Below are positions 24,991-35,765 of a stretch of 64,000 nt of DNA, piece after piece. The stretch is from Schoenoplectus triqueter (lineage: Eukaryota > Streptophyta > Magnoliopsida > Poales > Cyperaceae). Position 1 is the stretch's first letter. Every line of letters starts with the position of its first letter. The notes beneath the pieces are model-generated. The model saw only the letters and a program-made list of their open reading frames with translations, was not told the origin of the DNA and ran no database searches. Both the position numbers and the translations under genes were made by a program. The DNA lies in NCBI GenBank assembly GCA_964058805.1, contig CAXKVV010002169.1:124001-188000 (forward strand), written 5' to 3'.

Positions 24991-25207
24991 TAAATTAAAA
25001 TGAGGGAGAGTATTATACACGTTGCACTCTTTTTTTTCACTAAGTTTTGTCCTATTGGGTTTTTTTAATAAGGTTTTTAATGAGACAACATAACTGATCC
25101 AGAAGTATCAGTTAAATCAAGTTGATCCTAAAGTATCAAAATATAATATTTGTCCAGTAGTACAATATTAATAGTGTATAATATAAGATGAAACATCTAA
25201 GGAGAAG

Positions 25208-25479
25208 TGTTATAAAATTAATGATAGATATTTCATAAAATCCACCTCATCTCATTCCTCCACCCCCTCTCATAAAGATAGAAATTTTTCATTCTCTTCA
25301 CCTTCTCCTTAATTCTAGATTTAATTTTGTATTAATTTTCTCTTTTATTACATGATGTTCTCGAGCCTATAAATAGAGGCTTGTATGTTATTGATGTGAG
25401 ATAAATCTCTAAATGAGATAATATAGAAATAAGATTTTAGTCTGTCAAAACTTTTATCTTCTATCTTTATTTTATAACA
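25208..25479 (+). repeat. Copia A 3' LTR
   Basis: 272 bp with the same termini as the 5' LTR, preceded by AAGGAGAAG and followed by the ATTTT duplication. Confidence 0.9.
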
Positions 25480-25484
25480 ATTTT

Positions 25485-25731
25485 GTCAATCTGCCTGCAC
25501 AATGCCTCATTTTCGTCCATATTATTATTATTATTTTTTTTAATTCCAATCTGTTCAGTTCCATTTTTTTTCCTCCCGCCTCTTGCTTTTGTGGTCCTGC
25601 CTTTTGCTCCCACTCTTTTCTCCGTAAATATTTCTAAAAGCAATCTGCTCTATCATTTCTTTCGTAAAGTCTTTTTTATCTTATTTTTTTTGTTCTCTAA
25701 CAATTTCATTCTATGCTCACAAAAGTGAAAA
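25485..25731 (+). other. MULE leader upstream of the transposase
   Basis: About 250 bp of pyrimidine-rich DNA between the Copia A target duplication and the first transposase ATG. It probably belonged to the MULE promoter/5' UTR. No distinct motif is called. Confidence 0.4.
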
Positions 25732-25973
25732 ATGGAACTTCCTGGTGAGATTGGCGCAAATATAAGCAACATGTCTATTTTGATTCCTCATCTGAACATG
25801 GAGTTTGAAACATTTAAAGATGCGTGGGAGTTTTGGACCAGTTATGGAGTACAAACGGGATTTCATGTGCGGAAGCGTTATGCGAACGAAAACAAAGATG
25901 GTGTAATCACTTTAGGAGGATTTGTGTGTGGTAACGAAGGCCTTCGAGGAATGGACAGCTGAAATCGTACAAT
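25732..25973 (+). pseudogene. MULE transposase N-terminal part: FAR1-type zinc-binding domain (first half)
   Basis: The frame from the ATG at 25732 has LNMEFETFKDAWEFW, GFHVRKRYANENKDG and GGFVCGNEGLRG, the order of the FAR1 (WRKY-GCM1-like) DNA-binding domain found in FAR1/FHY3 proteins and related MULE transposases. A TGA follows at MDS (25960-25962). Copia C sits at 25979, and the rest of the domain resumes at 32530 (RPRAETRTTCHVRL). The target duplication CAAAA lies on both sides, so this is one ORF split by insertion. Confidence 0.85.
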
Positions 25974-26087
25974 CAAAATGTTATAATATGATGGTGGATA
26001 AAATAAGTTTTCTTACTATTAGACACTCTTGTATCTTTCTTGCTTACAAAACAACAGAATACAACTCTTTATATAGACTAGACTAAA

Positions 26088-26229
26088 TGTTGGTATTTGT
26101 TATAAGTTTAGGGACTTATTAGCGAATTGAGAATATAGAGTAATCATAGGGACTTGAGTGAATGATGTATGCTCTATATATATCCAAAGGGGTCAATTAA
26201 TAAATTTGAGACTTTAGACCTATTCTCCA
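26088..26229 (+). repeat. Copia B 5' LTR
   Basis: 142 bp, unusually short for Copia. It is essentially the same as the 3' LTR at 30362-30503. Confidence 0.9.
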
Positions 26230-26231
26230 GT

Positions 26232-26244
26232 TGGTATCAGAGCC
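26232..26244 (+). other. Copia B primer binding site
   Basis: TGGTATCAGAGCC, complementary to initiator-Met tRNA, separated from the LTR end by two bases. Confidence 0.9.
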
Positions 26245-26369
26245 ATCTAAACCTAGGGTTTCTTGCATCGAAAATCATGCACAGCCACCAGAGCTCCACC
26301 ACAGCCCCGCCGGACCTCCGCCTGACTGCTGCCCGCCCTGCAGGGGCTCCACCTCCTTGTTCTAGGCAG

Positions 26370-26505
26370 CGGTACTGTAGCGCGCGGAGTTACTATAGCG
26401 CCGCGAAGTACTGTAGCGATGTGAGTGTGGTTGGTTTGGCCATGGATTACTGTAGCACCGTGAAGTTACTGTAGCGCAACGAAGTTACTGTAGCGCTGTG
26501 AGTGT
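26370..26505 (+). repeat. TACTGTAGCG repeats in the Copia B leader
   Basis: TACTGTAGCG or a one-base variant (TACTATAGCG, TACTGTAGCA) occurs six times between the primer site and gag, interspersed with GAAGT and GAGTGTG blocks. Confidence 0.75.
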
Positions 26506-26686
26506 GATTGATTTGGCCGATGTGGGGGGCCGTTACCCCACGATACCCGAGAAGCGGGGTTAGGATGGATTGATCGGGGTGATCGGAGCTCGAATCTTGA
26601 TGAGGATTTGATCTTGAGGGTGTAAGATCCGGTCTTGAAGAGGATTTGACTCGGGATTGTGTAGATCAGAGTCGGATAAAAAAAAA

Positions 26687-27199
26687 ATGGAAGGAGATGC
26701 AAGCAAGAATAAGGATCCAGATCTCATGAAGGAGGCCTTTGCGAAGCTGAGTGGTGATGAGATTGCAGCTTTTATGCGTGCATTCAGCGCAGCCTCCAGT
26801 GTGAATGCGCCGAAGCCAGCACCAGCACTGGCACCGGCACCAAGGGTGGAGCTTCCACCGATTAATGTGAAACTCGATGGTCTAGCTTCGTATCTGAGCT
26901 GGTTGCGTCGGGTGAGGTATACTCTAGTAGGGAGGAGACTAGAGGGGTACCTGACTGGGGTGATTACTGAGCCAGACGAGGGCACTCTGGCATGGGAGGA
27001 GTGGAGGTCTACCCACATGCTAGTATACATCTAGCTTCTGAGCTCGATGACTCCGCCGATCGCAGCCAATGTAGATGGCATCGAAGATGTGAGGTGTGTT
27101 TGGGAGAAGCTGAGGAAGACGTATGATGGAGTGGGGGACAATCTGAGATTCTACTAGATTCTGAATGATATCGAGGCTTGTGTTCAGGGGGAGAGGACG
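26687..27199 (+). pseudogene. Copia B gag (partial, with stops)
   Basis: ATG at 26687 begins MEGDASKNKDPDLM. An Ala/Pro-rich stretch and the gag block NVKLDGLASYLSWLRRVRYT follow. A TAG near 27032 and another near 27156 interrupt it. The frame continues into 27200 onward with DIEACVQGERTVQEYSIELD and a CPEP...CKKSELC cysteine region, then jumps directly to integrase sequence. The zinc knuckle and protease are gone. In an intact relative gag packages RNA; this copy is defective. Confidence 0.85.
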
Positions 27200-30100
27200 G
27201 TGCAGGAGTATTCTATAGAGTTAGATCGCCTATGGCTGGATCATGATTACTGCACGAGGTCATTCTCTTGTCCTGAGCCTGCTTGCAAGAAGAGTGAGCT
27301 TTGCATGCGTGTCAGGACCATGGGATTTCTTAGGAGATTGGCTCCAGTCTTTGAGTCGAGAGCTGCGATGTTGGTCGAGAGATCTGAAGGAGTTGGGAGT
27401 AGTGTGGAGGACTTGTTGTTGCTTCACCACAGGCGTATGGGCCATCCTTCTTTTAGTCTTTTGAGTCGATTGTATCCCTCTTTGGTTGAAAAGACTAATA
27501 AAGAAATACTTGTTTGTGATGCTTGTGAGTTTGGCAAGCACACCAGGAGTTCATATGTTAGTTCTGATAGTAGGAGCTCCTGTATTTTTGAGTTGGTACA
27601 TTCTGATGTATGGGGACCTTGTCCTATAACTTCTGTGAATGGATTTAGATATTTTGTGACTTTTATTGATTGCTTCTCTCGTGTGACTTGGATTTATTTG
27701 ATGAAAAACAAAAATGATGTGTTTGCTTATTTTAAAGATTTCCACAAAGAGGTTCAGACTCAATACGGGGCTGTAGTGAAGGTTTTTAGGTCTGATAATG
27801 GGACAGAGTACACGAATATTGCGTTCAAAGAGTACCTGTCATCTCAGGGAATCCAGCATCAAACCACGTGTCCATACACACCAGAGCAGAATGGGGTTGC
27901 AGAAAGGAAGAATAGACATCTTCTTGAGGTGGCAAGGAGTATGATGATCTCGATGAATGTGCCAAAGTACTTGTGGGGGCAAGCGGTCCTGACAGCTGCG
28001 ATGTTGATAAACAGGAGGCTCTCACGAGTGCTAAAGTGGAAATCCCCGTTTGAGATGTTAAAAGGTGAGAATTATGATATTCTTCCTTTGAAGATATTTG
28101 GTTGTGTGTGCTTCGTGCAGGATTATAGACCGAATGTGGGGAAACTGGATCCGAGAGCAGTCAAATGTATCTTTGTGGGATACTCGGCCACCCAAAAGGG
28201 CTATGTGTGTTGGAGCCCTGTGGAGAGGAGGTTGTTCACCAGTATGGATGTCACATTTCGAGAGCACGAACCATATTACTCCTCTCAGGTTACATCACCA
28301 TTTGGAGACTCGCTCGATACAGGGGGTATGAGGCGAGAGGGGGAGAGTAGCACTAGTAGTGAGAGGATGGTGAGTGTGGGGACTGTTCCATGTCCGGTTG
28401 TGAATGCGGAGAAGTCGGCCGTTGTGCCGAAACAAGAACAGGAACATGAGGGGAATAATTCTGGAATTGATGGAACTCAGGCTCAGGGGGAGCTGAGAGT
28501 GTACACGAGGAGAGGGAAGCAGAATGAGGGAATCAGGCCTACAGTGCCACCGCTTGTGTCAAGTCCCTTGTCCCTGCCTTCTCCGACTCCTGAGACACCT
28601 ACACCATCCACCAAAAATTCAGAATACTCAGGTGATATGATTCCCCTCTCTACTCCTCCAGATCCCCTATCGATAAGGAGGACCACTCGCATCAATGCGG
28701 GAGTTCCCCCTGATCGATATGGTTTCCCACATAACATTGCTCAGTTTGTCTCTTACTCTCACATATCACCTGCACATGGAGCATTCATTGCATTTTTGGA
28801 CATTGTCTCTTTTCCTAAGTCTTGGCAGGTTGCTAAGGAGGACCCAAAATGGAAAGCTGCCATGATTGAGGAACTTGAGGCCTTGGTGAAAAACAAAACT
28901 TGGGAGCTTGTGTCACTACCAGCAGACAAGAAGGCGGTTGGGTGCAAGTGGGTCTTTATTGTGAAGCAAAACCCAAAGGGTCGGGTTGAGCGCTACAAGG
29001 CCAGATTGGTGGCAAAGGGGTACATTCAGACTTATGGCATCGACTATGATGAGACCTTTGCACCTGTGGCGAAGATGAGCACAGTGAGAGCGCTTGTTTC
29101 CTTGGCAGCGAATGGGGGTTGGAAGTTGCACCAGCTCGATGTGAAGAATGCCTTCCTTCATGGTGATTTGTTGAAGGAGGTATATATGGAGGTTCCACCC
29201 GGTTTTGGCACAAAACAGACAGAGGGGAATGTGTGCAGACTTGTGAAATCTCTTTATGGGTTGAAGCAATCTCCTCGAGTCTGGTTTGACAGGTTTAGGA
29301 GGGCTATGGTAGGCATGGGGTATCGGCAGACCAATGCGGACCATACAGTATTCTTTAGGCAGCATGAAGTTCACATTACGATGCTTGCGGTATATGTGGA
29401 CGACATGATTATCACCGGGGACGATGAGAGTGAGATTGTTCGGCTAAAGAAGAGATTGGGTAAGGAATTTGAGGTGAAGGACTTGGGGCAGCTTAGATAC
29501 TTTCTTGGGATTGAAATAGCTCGTGGTGCAGAGGGGATAGTTTTATCTCAGAGGAAGTATGTGCTGGATTTGCTTACAGAGACAGGTATGTTAGGATGCA
29601 AGCCTGCGGGTGCCCCCATTGATCAAAAGGCTAAGCTGAGTGCTGAGGCAGGAGAGCCAGTTGACAAGGACAGGTACCAGATGTTAGTGGGTCGCTTGAT
29701 CTATTTGAGTCACACCCGCCCCGATATTTGATTTGCGGTGAGTGTGGTGAGTCGCTACATGCATGACCCTAGGGAGGGTCACATGAATGCCGTGTACCAG
29801 ATCTTGAGGTTCCTGAAGAGTGCACCAGGGAAGGGGTTGATCTTCAGAAAGAACGGGCATTTGAACATTGAAGGCTATTGTGATTTAGACTGGGCTAGTT
29901 GTGCCGATGATAGAAAGTCCACGTCTGGGTATTGCATGTTTGTGGGAGGAAATTTGGTTTCCTGGAAGAGCAAGAAACAGTCGGTGGTTGCTAAGTCCAC
30001 AGCCGAGGCAGAGTACAGGGCCATGGCACTGAGTATAGCGGAATTGTTGTGGCTAAGAGCTTTACTGGTGGAGCTCGAGATGGACTAAAGGGGCAAAATG

Positions 30101-30343
30101 AAGCTGTGGTGCGACAGCAAGTCGGCCATTAGCATTGCCAATAACCTCGTGCAGCATGATCGGACCAAGCACGTGGAGATCGACAGGTTCTTCATTAAAG
30201 AGAAATTGGACAACGGATTACTTGAGTTGGGATATGTAGCTACTAATGAGCAAGTAGCTGACTGTCTCACCAAAGGACTTAGTTCGTTGGATTTATCGAG
30301 GTTTTGTGACAAGATGGGTCTAATTGATATCTTTCGTCCATAG
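27200..30343 (+). pseudogene. Copia B pol: integrase, reverse transcriptase, RNase H (two nonsense codons)
   Basis: An 843-codon frame (27200-29731) holds the end of gag, the zinc region HHRRMGHPS...CDACEFGKH, the integrase core (HSDVWGP, RSDNGTEYTN, EQNGVAERKN) and RT blocks (KARLVAKGYIQTYGIDYDET, SLYGLKQSPRVWF, YVDD at 29393-29404). A TGA at 29729-29731 falls in the conserved PDI/FAVSVVSRYMH block. RNase H continues 29738-30088 (STSGYCMFVGGNLVSWKSKK, AEAEYRAM), has another stop at 30086-30088, and ends at 30343 (DNGLLELGYVATNEQVADC). Apart from these two stops and the gag-protease deletion the frame is well kept, consistent with a recent insertion. Confidence 0.9.
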
Positions 30344-30361
30344 GCTCATCTTGAGGGGGAG

Positions 30362-30503
30362 TGTTGGTATTTGTTATAAGTTTAGGGACTTATTAGCGAA
30401 TTGAGAATATAGAGTAATCATAGGGACTTGAGTGAATGATGTATGCTCTATATATACCCAAAGGGGTCAATTAATAAATTTGAGACTTTAGACCTATTCT
30501 CCA
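30362..30503 (+). repeat. Copia B 3' LTR
   Basis: 142 bp, preceded by TTGAGGGGGAG. Confidence 0.9.
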
Positions 30504-31167
30504 TTCTAAACATCTAAGAAGACTCTAGAAATTCGTAATAAAAACAGAATTCTAAACAGCACCCTTTCAGCTGACCCATGTCCACTAAAATCATCATAAC
30601 TCTTTGTATGGAACTCCAAATGACTTAAATTTTAAACTATTAGAAACTAGACTTCACGAGCTTTCCATCCATAGGTCATACACTAAATTATACGTCCATT
30701 TGCCCCTTCAAATTCTATCATTAATCAGCCTTAAAATTCTGTCAAAGTGCTGAAGCCAAAAAGTCTCCCTTTATTTCCTAATTTATTTAACTTTAATACT
30801 AAAATTAAGTTTATATTTTGAAAAAACTCCCCCATAAACTTAATTTGCTTCTACCATCCATCATGCCAATCATCATTGCACTTCTTCATAACTCGCAGGG
30901 AATAGCGACGTCACCCATTGACGGCTTCTTCCCGATTCATTGATCTAGAAAATTCAAAAAAATTAATCGTGGTTTCATCTCATATGCCATCCAATTTACC
31001 TGACTCTTCAGGTCATGTATATGTGAGATTCACACCCACACCGCGGATCCACACCGTATTTTTTCATGTGGCTCCACACCATATCTTTTCATGGTCTTCA
31101 CACACTTCCAGCAAAATATCTCATAATGTTGCTAGTTCTCTTATCCTGGCACTCATTGCACAGGCTA

Positions 31168-31947
31168 TCATGAGTCATTGCTCGTGTCGGCTTCACTCAC
31201 CGATTCTTCGAAGACCACTGGCAAAAACTTCACCACGCTTTTGTAACATTCGCTGCTTGATACATAACTCTCATCATTGACAATTTTTCCTTCTTTTTTT
31301 CTCTTACATTGTTCGTGTGCCTCGAGAGAACCAGCAAGCTCGTCGACTGTGAGTTTCGCAAGGTCCTTTGACTCTTCTATCACGCACACAACATTCTCAA
31401 AATTGCCGGTTAGTGATCTCAAAATCTTCTCCACAACTCGCACATCAGTTAATTCTTCGCCATTACGAATGAGTTGGTTCACCACAGCTTGTACACGCGT
31501 GATGTAGTCAGATACACTTTCTGACTCCTTCATCTTTATGCTCTCCAACTCGCCACGAAGAGTTTGGAGACGCACTTGCTTGACTCGGTCGGTTCCTTTG
31601 AACACTTTTTCTAAAATGCCCCATGCTTCTTTTGAAGTAGTTGCACCAGCAATCTTCTCAAAGCCCGACTCGTCAACGGCACAAAATAACATGTATAGTG
31701 CCGCCTTATCCTTCGATCACGCCTCTTTCAATGCCTTATTTTGTGGGCTTGATTGCCCATTCTCCTCATAATACCCTTCTTGACCACAACCTCTACCACT
31801 TTGATCATTTCCTCGACTTCCACGACAACACCCTCTACCTCGAAAATTTTGAGAATAGAATATCTTATCGTCTTTGATTGACGCCTTAGTTTGAAGTGTT
31901 TGCTTGAGTTGAGTGTCTCCTCCTTTTCGGGTTTTTTTTCTCTTCAT
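31168..31947 (-). pseudogene. Copia C gag, rearranged order
   Basis: On the minus strand the first frame (31947-31717) is the basic C-terminal gag tail (LQTKASIKDDKIFYSQNFRG, then RGSRGN...GRGCGQEGYY). After a stop comes 31692-31168, the gag core ([69 protein letters not shown]). In the related Copia D the core precedes the basic tail, so the order is swapped here. The N-terminal 60 or so residues of gag are missing, and the core ends in a tail (SVVKFLPVVFEESVSE) not found in Copia D. Confidence 0.8.
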
Positions 31948-32043
31948 ATTTTTCCGACATCTCTCTTTTTTCTTTTTTTTTTCTTTTCTTTTTTTTCTTC
32001 TTTTTCTTCACCATGGTAGATCTCTCTTGATCAACTGAACCTA

Positions 32044-32055
32044 GCTCTGATACCA
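32044..32055 (-). other. Copia C primer binding site
   Basis: Minus strand TGGTATCAGAGC, three bases inside the LTR edge at 32059. Confidence 0.88.
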
Positions 32056-32058
32056 ATT

Positions 32059-32524
32059 TGTTATAATATGATATATCTCGGTGGAGGGAAGAGAGAACAA
32101 TTCTGAAATTTCTTTCTATTCAAATTATATCTTCTATTTCTCTTACACTATTTTCTTCTCTCTTACTTGCTTACAACAGAATACAAGTATATTTATAGTC
32201 TTAGACATGACTCTTAAAATTCGTAATAAAAACATATAATAAAAATAAAATTCTAAACAGCACCCTTTCAGCTGACCCCTGTCCACTAAAATTGTCATAA
32301 CTCTTTGTATGGAACTCCAAATGACTTAAAATTTGAACCATTGGAAACTAGACTTCACGAGCTTTTCATCCATAGGTTATACACTAAATTGCACGTCCAT
32401 TTGCCCCTTCAAATTCTATCATTAATCAGCCTTAAAATTATGTTAAAGTGCTGAAGCCAAAAAGTCTCCCTTTATTTCCTAATTTATTTAACTCTAATAC
32501 TAAAATTAAGTTTATATTTCAACA
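32059..32524 (-). repeat. Copia C 5' LTR (right)
   Basis: 466 bp, TGTTATAATATG to TTTCAACA, followed by the CAAAA duplication. Confidence 0.88.
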
Positions 32525-32529
32525 CAAAA

Positions 32530-34909
32530 GACCTCGAGCTGAAACACGAACAACTTGTCATGTCCGTCTAAGACTAAAGATGATAAAGAAAACTAAGAAA
32601 TACATTGTGACCAATTTTATTGCTGAGCGTAATCTTTGTTTACAAGGGGCTGAAGCCAGACACCTAATTCCATCACAGCGAAAAATTTCTCAACACCAAG
32701 CAACAACGATCGACTTGGCTGATGATGCTGGAATTCAGCCAAAGGAAGCATATCAGTTGATGGCTCAAGAAGCTGGTGGCACAGAAAATGTTGGTCTTTC
32801 TCGTCGGGATCACTATAATTATCTTCGGAATAAGCGACACAAAAGCTTGACCTGTGGAGAAGCTAGAAGTATAATACGGTACTTTTATGAAAAACTTTAG
32901 AAAATGCTTCCTTTTGTCATACAGGAAAGGTATATGATTTTGGACAAATTAGTAATATATTTTGGGCCGATGCGAAGATGCTTGTTGATTATGCATTGTT
33001 TGGCAATGTGGTTACTTTCGATACGACCTATAACACAAACAAAGAGTACAGACCTTTTGGTGTATTTGTTGGTTTTAACCATTTTAGAGAAATTATGGTA
33101 TTTGGAGCAACTTTTTATATGATGAATCAGCTGAATCTTTTGAGTGGGTATTCGAAACCTTTTTAGCAGCCCAAAAGAATAAACATCCTAAAACGATCTT
33201 TACAGACCAAGACCCTGCAATGGCAAAAGCATTAGAAAAGATAATGCCGAATACAATGCATGGATTATGCACTTGGCACATAGGCCAAAATGCTACTAAA
33301 AATTTGGTTGGTAAGAAAAAACGTAATTGTTATGAAGTAGTGAATGGAAAAGAAATTCTCAAAGTGTTTAAAGCTTGCATGTACAACTATGAAGATGAAA
33401 ATGAGTTTGAGGAAGCCTTTACATTGATGAAGAATATGCTTGGTGTGGAGAATGAGGTGACTAAAGAAAAGAACTCAGGAAATGAGGGGATCAGTGATGA
33501 GGGGGACAAACATGAATATAGTAATATCAATGGAAAGAAGAATGGTCGTAAAAAGAGAAAATCTGATGGGATGAGTTGCTTAAATTTTATTTATAGGGTT
33601 AAGAAAAAATGGGCTCTTTGTTACATGAAAAATATTTTTACATTAAGGATGCGTAGCACACAGCTAAGTGAGAGCTTCAATGGAGATTTAAAAGCCTTTT
33701 TTAAGTCCGATTTAGATGTAGTGCGTTTCTTTCATCATTTTGAAAGGGTTCTTAACCAAAAACGTGAAAGAGAAATAGAATCTATGTATGATATGAGGAA
33801 AAAATAGCCCAGATTGAAGATGAATGTTCCTATTTCGCAGAATATCAGATTTCGGTTACAAGGTTTGATAACTGTTTTCATACCGATCATTGCTTCCTAG
33901 TCATTTTCAGCTCTACCGATCAATCAATTTTTTGTAGCCGCAACAAGTTTGGAAGGGTGGGGTTCGGTGTGGACACGCTTTGAAAGTGTTTGATGTAATG
34001 GATATTAAGTTATTACCTGAGAAGTCATCTTGGCAAGGTGGAGTCAGGAAGCAAGAAGTGGTATTATTCAAGATGTGAGAGGAAGGACTATTGTTGAGAA
34101 TCCTAAGTTAGATACTAATCATCGGTATCAAGTTATTTGCTGCAAGCTTCTTCCAATAGCAACAAGAGCAGCTGATTTTGAAGAAACATCCATGCTTGTA
34201 TGCAATGCATCAAAATTTCTTTCCCAGCAAGTTGAAGAGAAGAAACGAAACCTCACAACTATTTCTAAGGATAGTGGTGCTGCTGCTCATCAATCATTTG
34301 ATCTCAGTTTAGCTTTAGCCTCAGAAATTGATAACTTGATGGAGATCCCAACTCAGACTACACTCACCTTTGAAAAAAAAAAAGAGCATAAGAAGATGTC
34401 TGGTAAGCGCCCTCGTCGTTGGGTCGAGGATCTAATGAGAAGGAAGAAAGGGTGTTCCACCCAAAATGATCATCAAAATCTACAAAGGGCTTCAATTGTT
34501 GAAATATCTAACAATTTTTCTAAGGTAAATGTACAACTAGCCATATTTAAACATGCAGCAACAATCAATTTTTACAGAATTACTAATGATAATAAGTTAT
34601 CTCTCTTCTGTATTTTTAATCAAATAATCTGATATTTAGTTTTCTCTTTTGAAGGATACATCGGTTATTGATTTTCCTTTATTCTCTTATTCAAGTGAGG
34701 TGAGATCCTTCAGTCAGGTATACTTTTGAGATAATTGTACACAAATGATATTAATTTTCAAGTCAGGCATAGCTATTATGAAATTTTCCATAAAAAATAA
34801 GGGTTTCCTTGCAATTTTCAAGTGCTAATTAAAATTGCTTCTCAGGTCACTTCTACAAGGATAAGTCAAGAGTCAACCTCCAACTGTGATGAAATCAGAG
34901 ATGTATAAA
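32530..34909 (+). pseudogene. MULE FAR1/MURA-like transposase, main part (frameshifted)
   Basis: It continues the FAR1 domain (RPRAETRTTCHVRL, SQRKISQHQATTIDLADDAG), then the MULE catalytic domain. The first acidic block is NVVTFDTTYNT, the second FTDQDPAMAKALEK, a CTWHIGQNA block follows, and the Glu block is TQLSESFNGDLKAFF. A degenerate SWIM-like finger (CSRNKFGRVGFGVDTL, ligands partly lost) lies near 33937-33985. The C-terminal block has LPIATRAADFEETSMLV and QVEEKK. Frameshifts occur near 32897, 33113, 33980 and 34035, and a TAG near 33805 replaces a coding codon. Two more exon-like pieces with splice-like edges (34655-34718 and 34847-34909) may be the 3' end. It would bind the MULE ends and cut DNA if intact. 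Confidence 0.85.
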
Positions 34910-35765
34910 TTATCATCTCAATGGATGTCTATTTTTTATGTTGTCTTTTGTATCACAGTGATGTATGATATGTGTTATTGATATGAAAAATCCTTTCTTT
35001 TGTATAGTTTTTGATATAGTTTTATTTTGATAATATGTTTTTTTGTACGAAATTAAAAAATTAAGGAGATATATATAATGTATTAGATTTAGAAATTAAG
35101 GTTTTGAATATATAAATGTAATCAAATGTTATCAATATGATATCTGTTTATATCACAGGTTTGCAATGTGCATCAATATGTTGTTTGTTTTTATTTTTAA
35201 AATTATAGGGTGTAAACTGAAAAAATGTAATTAGTGTTTGTCAGATGAAAATAAACAAATATGGAGCACAAACATATAAAATACAATATACATTTTTGTG
35301 AGCTGATGCGAATTATTAGAGGAGAAATAAGTACAAGAGAAAACAAGATTATGCTAGAAAGGCAAACTGGTACAAAACTGTATAGTTAGTACAAGATGCA
35401 TTACATTCAATAAGATCATAATATACTCTTATAAAATTTGATCTCACTAATCAACTTCCAATAGATACATTTACTCTTAGATTTTTTTTTCTTCAACTAA
35501 AATTATTGTAGTTTTCAGAAATCTCTTGCTCCACATTATATTTAGAAATGACAAGCACAATATTCCTTCTATCTCTTCTCCTGTATAAACATATCAGCAG
35601 AAGTCCTGAAAAATAGGTGAACATATAAGATGTCAGATTATTGTAAGATAAAACCACTGTAAGTGCATCTGTCTGATAACAAAAACTGAGATAAAAGTAT
35701 TGAGTGTTACTATAAAATTGAGTTGGATGCTAATTGAAATACAACAATAATTTTACTGATATTTT
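34910..35765. other. MULE 3' non-coding region
   Basis: AT-rich sequence between the transposase end and the left edge of Copia D. No gene seen; it ends with the ATTTT target duplication (35761-35765). Confidence 0.45.

Larger units (their letters stand above)
2892..25479 (+). mobile_element. Copia A: Ty1/Copia retrotransposon with TSD ATTTT, interrupted by the Gypsy complex
   Basis: The LTRs at 2892-3151 and 25208-25479 both begin TGTTATAAAATTAATGATAG and end TTTTATAACA. Each side is flanked by ATTTT (2887-2891, 25480-25484). The order gag, protease, integrase, [Gypsy], reverse transcriptase, RNase H marks it as Copia. A purine-rich AAGGAGAAG abuts the 3' LTR. Several stops and frameshifts make it non-functional. 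Between the integrase core (ends 5904) and the pol sequence that resumes near 22878, a segment of roughly 130-150 codons expected for this family is missing. That loss coincides with the truncated end of the Gypsy. Confidence 0.9.
26088..30503 (+). mobile_element. Copia B: young Copia element inside the Copia C LTR
   Basis: Two 142-bp LTRs (26088-26229 and 30362-30503) run from TGTTGGTATTTG to ATTCTCCA and differ at only one base that I can see (TATATATCC versus TATATACCC). TGGTATCAGAGCC lies 2 bp inside the 5' LTR and AGGGGGAG just before the 3' LTR. The body reads gag, integrase, RT, RNase H on the plus strand, with the protease and zinc knuckle deleted and nonsense codons added. CTAAA precedes the element (26083-26087); the same pentamer follows at 30506-30510, offset by TT. 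Confidence 0.9.
25979..30828 (-). repeat. Copia C 3' LTR (left), interrupted by Copia B
   Basis: Segments 25979-26087 and about 30504-30828 together align with the 466-bp right LTR (shared AATTCGTAATAAAAAC, AACAGCACCCTTTCAGCTGA and CCAAAAAGTCTCCCTTTA). The terminal TGTTG expected on the minus strand is altered to TTTTTTC, so the exact edge is uncertain by a few bases. Confidence 0.8.
25979..32524 (-). mobile_element. Copia C: non-autonomous Copia element inserted in the MULE transposase, TSD CAAAA
   Basis: The right LTR is 32059-32524 (TGTTATAATATG to TTTCAACA). The left LTR starts 25979 with TGTTATAATATGATGG and ends near 30828, split by Copia B. CAAAA flanks both ends (25974-25978 and 32525-32529). 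The primer site on the minus strand (32044-32055, TGGTATCAGAGC) next to the right LTR gives minus orientation. A GGGGGAG purine tract (rc of about 30827-30833) marks the other end. The internal region is only about 1.2 kb and has gag pieces but no protease, integrase or RT, so it needed enzymes from a relative such as Copia D. Confidence 0.88.

Noticed and set aside
25732..34909. A functional host FAR1-related transcription factor gene
   Set aside because: It is broken by Copia C, several frameshifts and stops, and it lies between Mutator-type inverted repeats with a target duplication.
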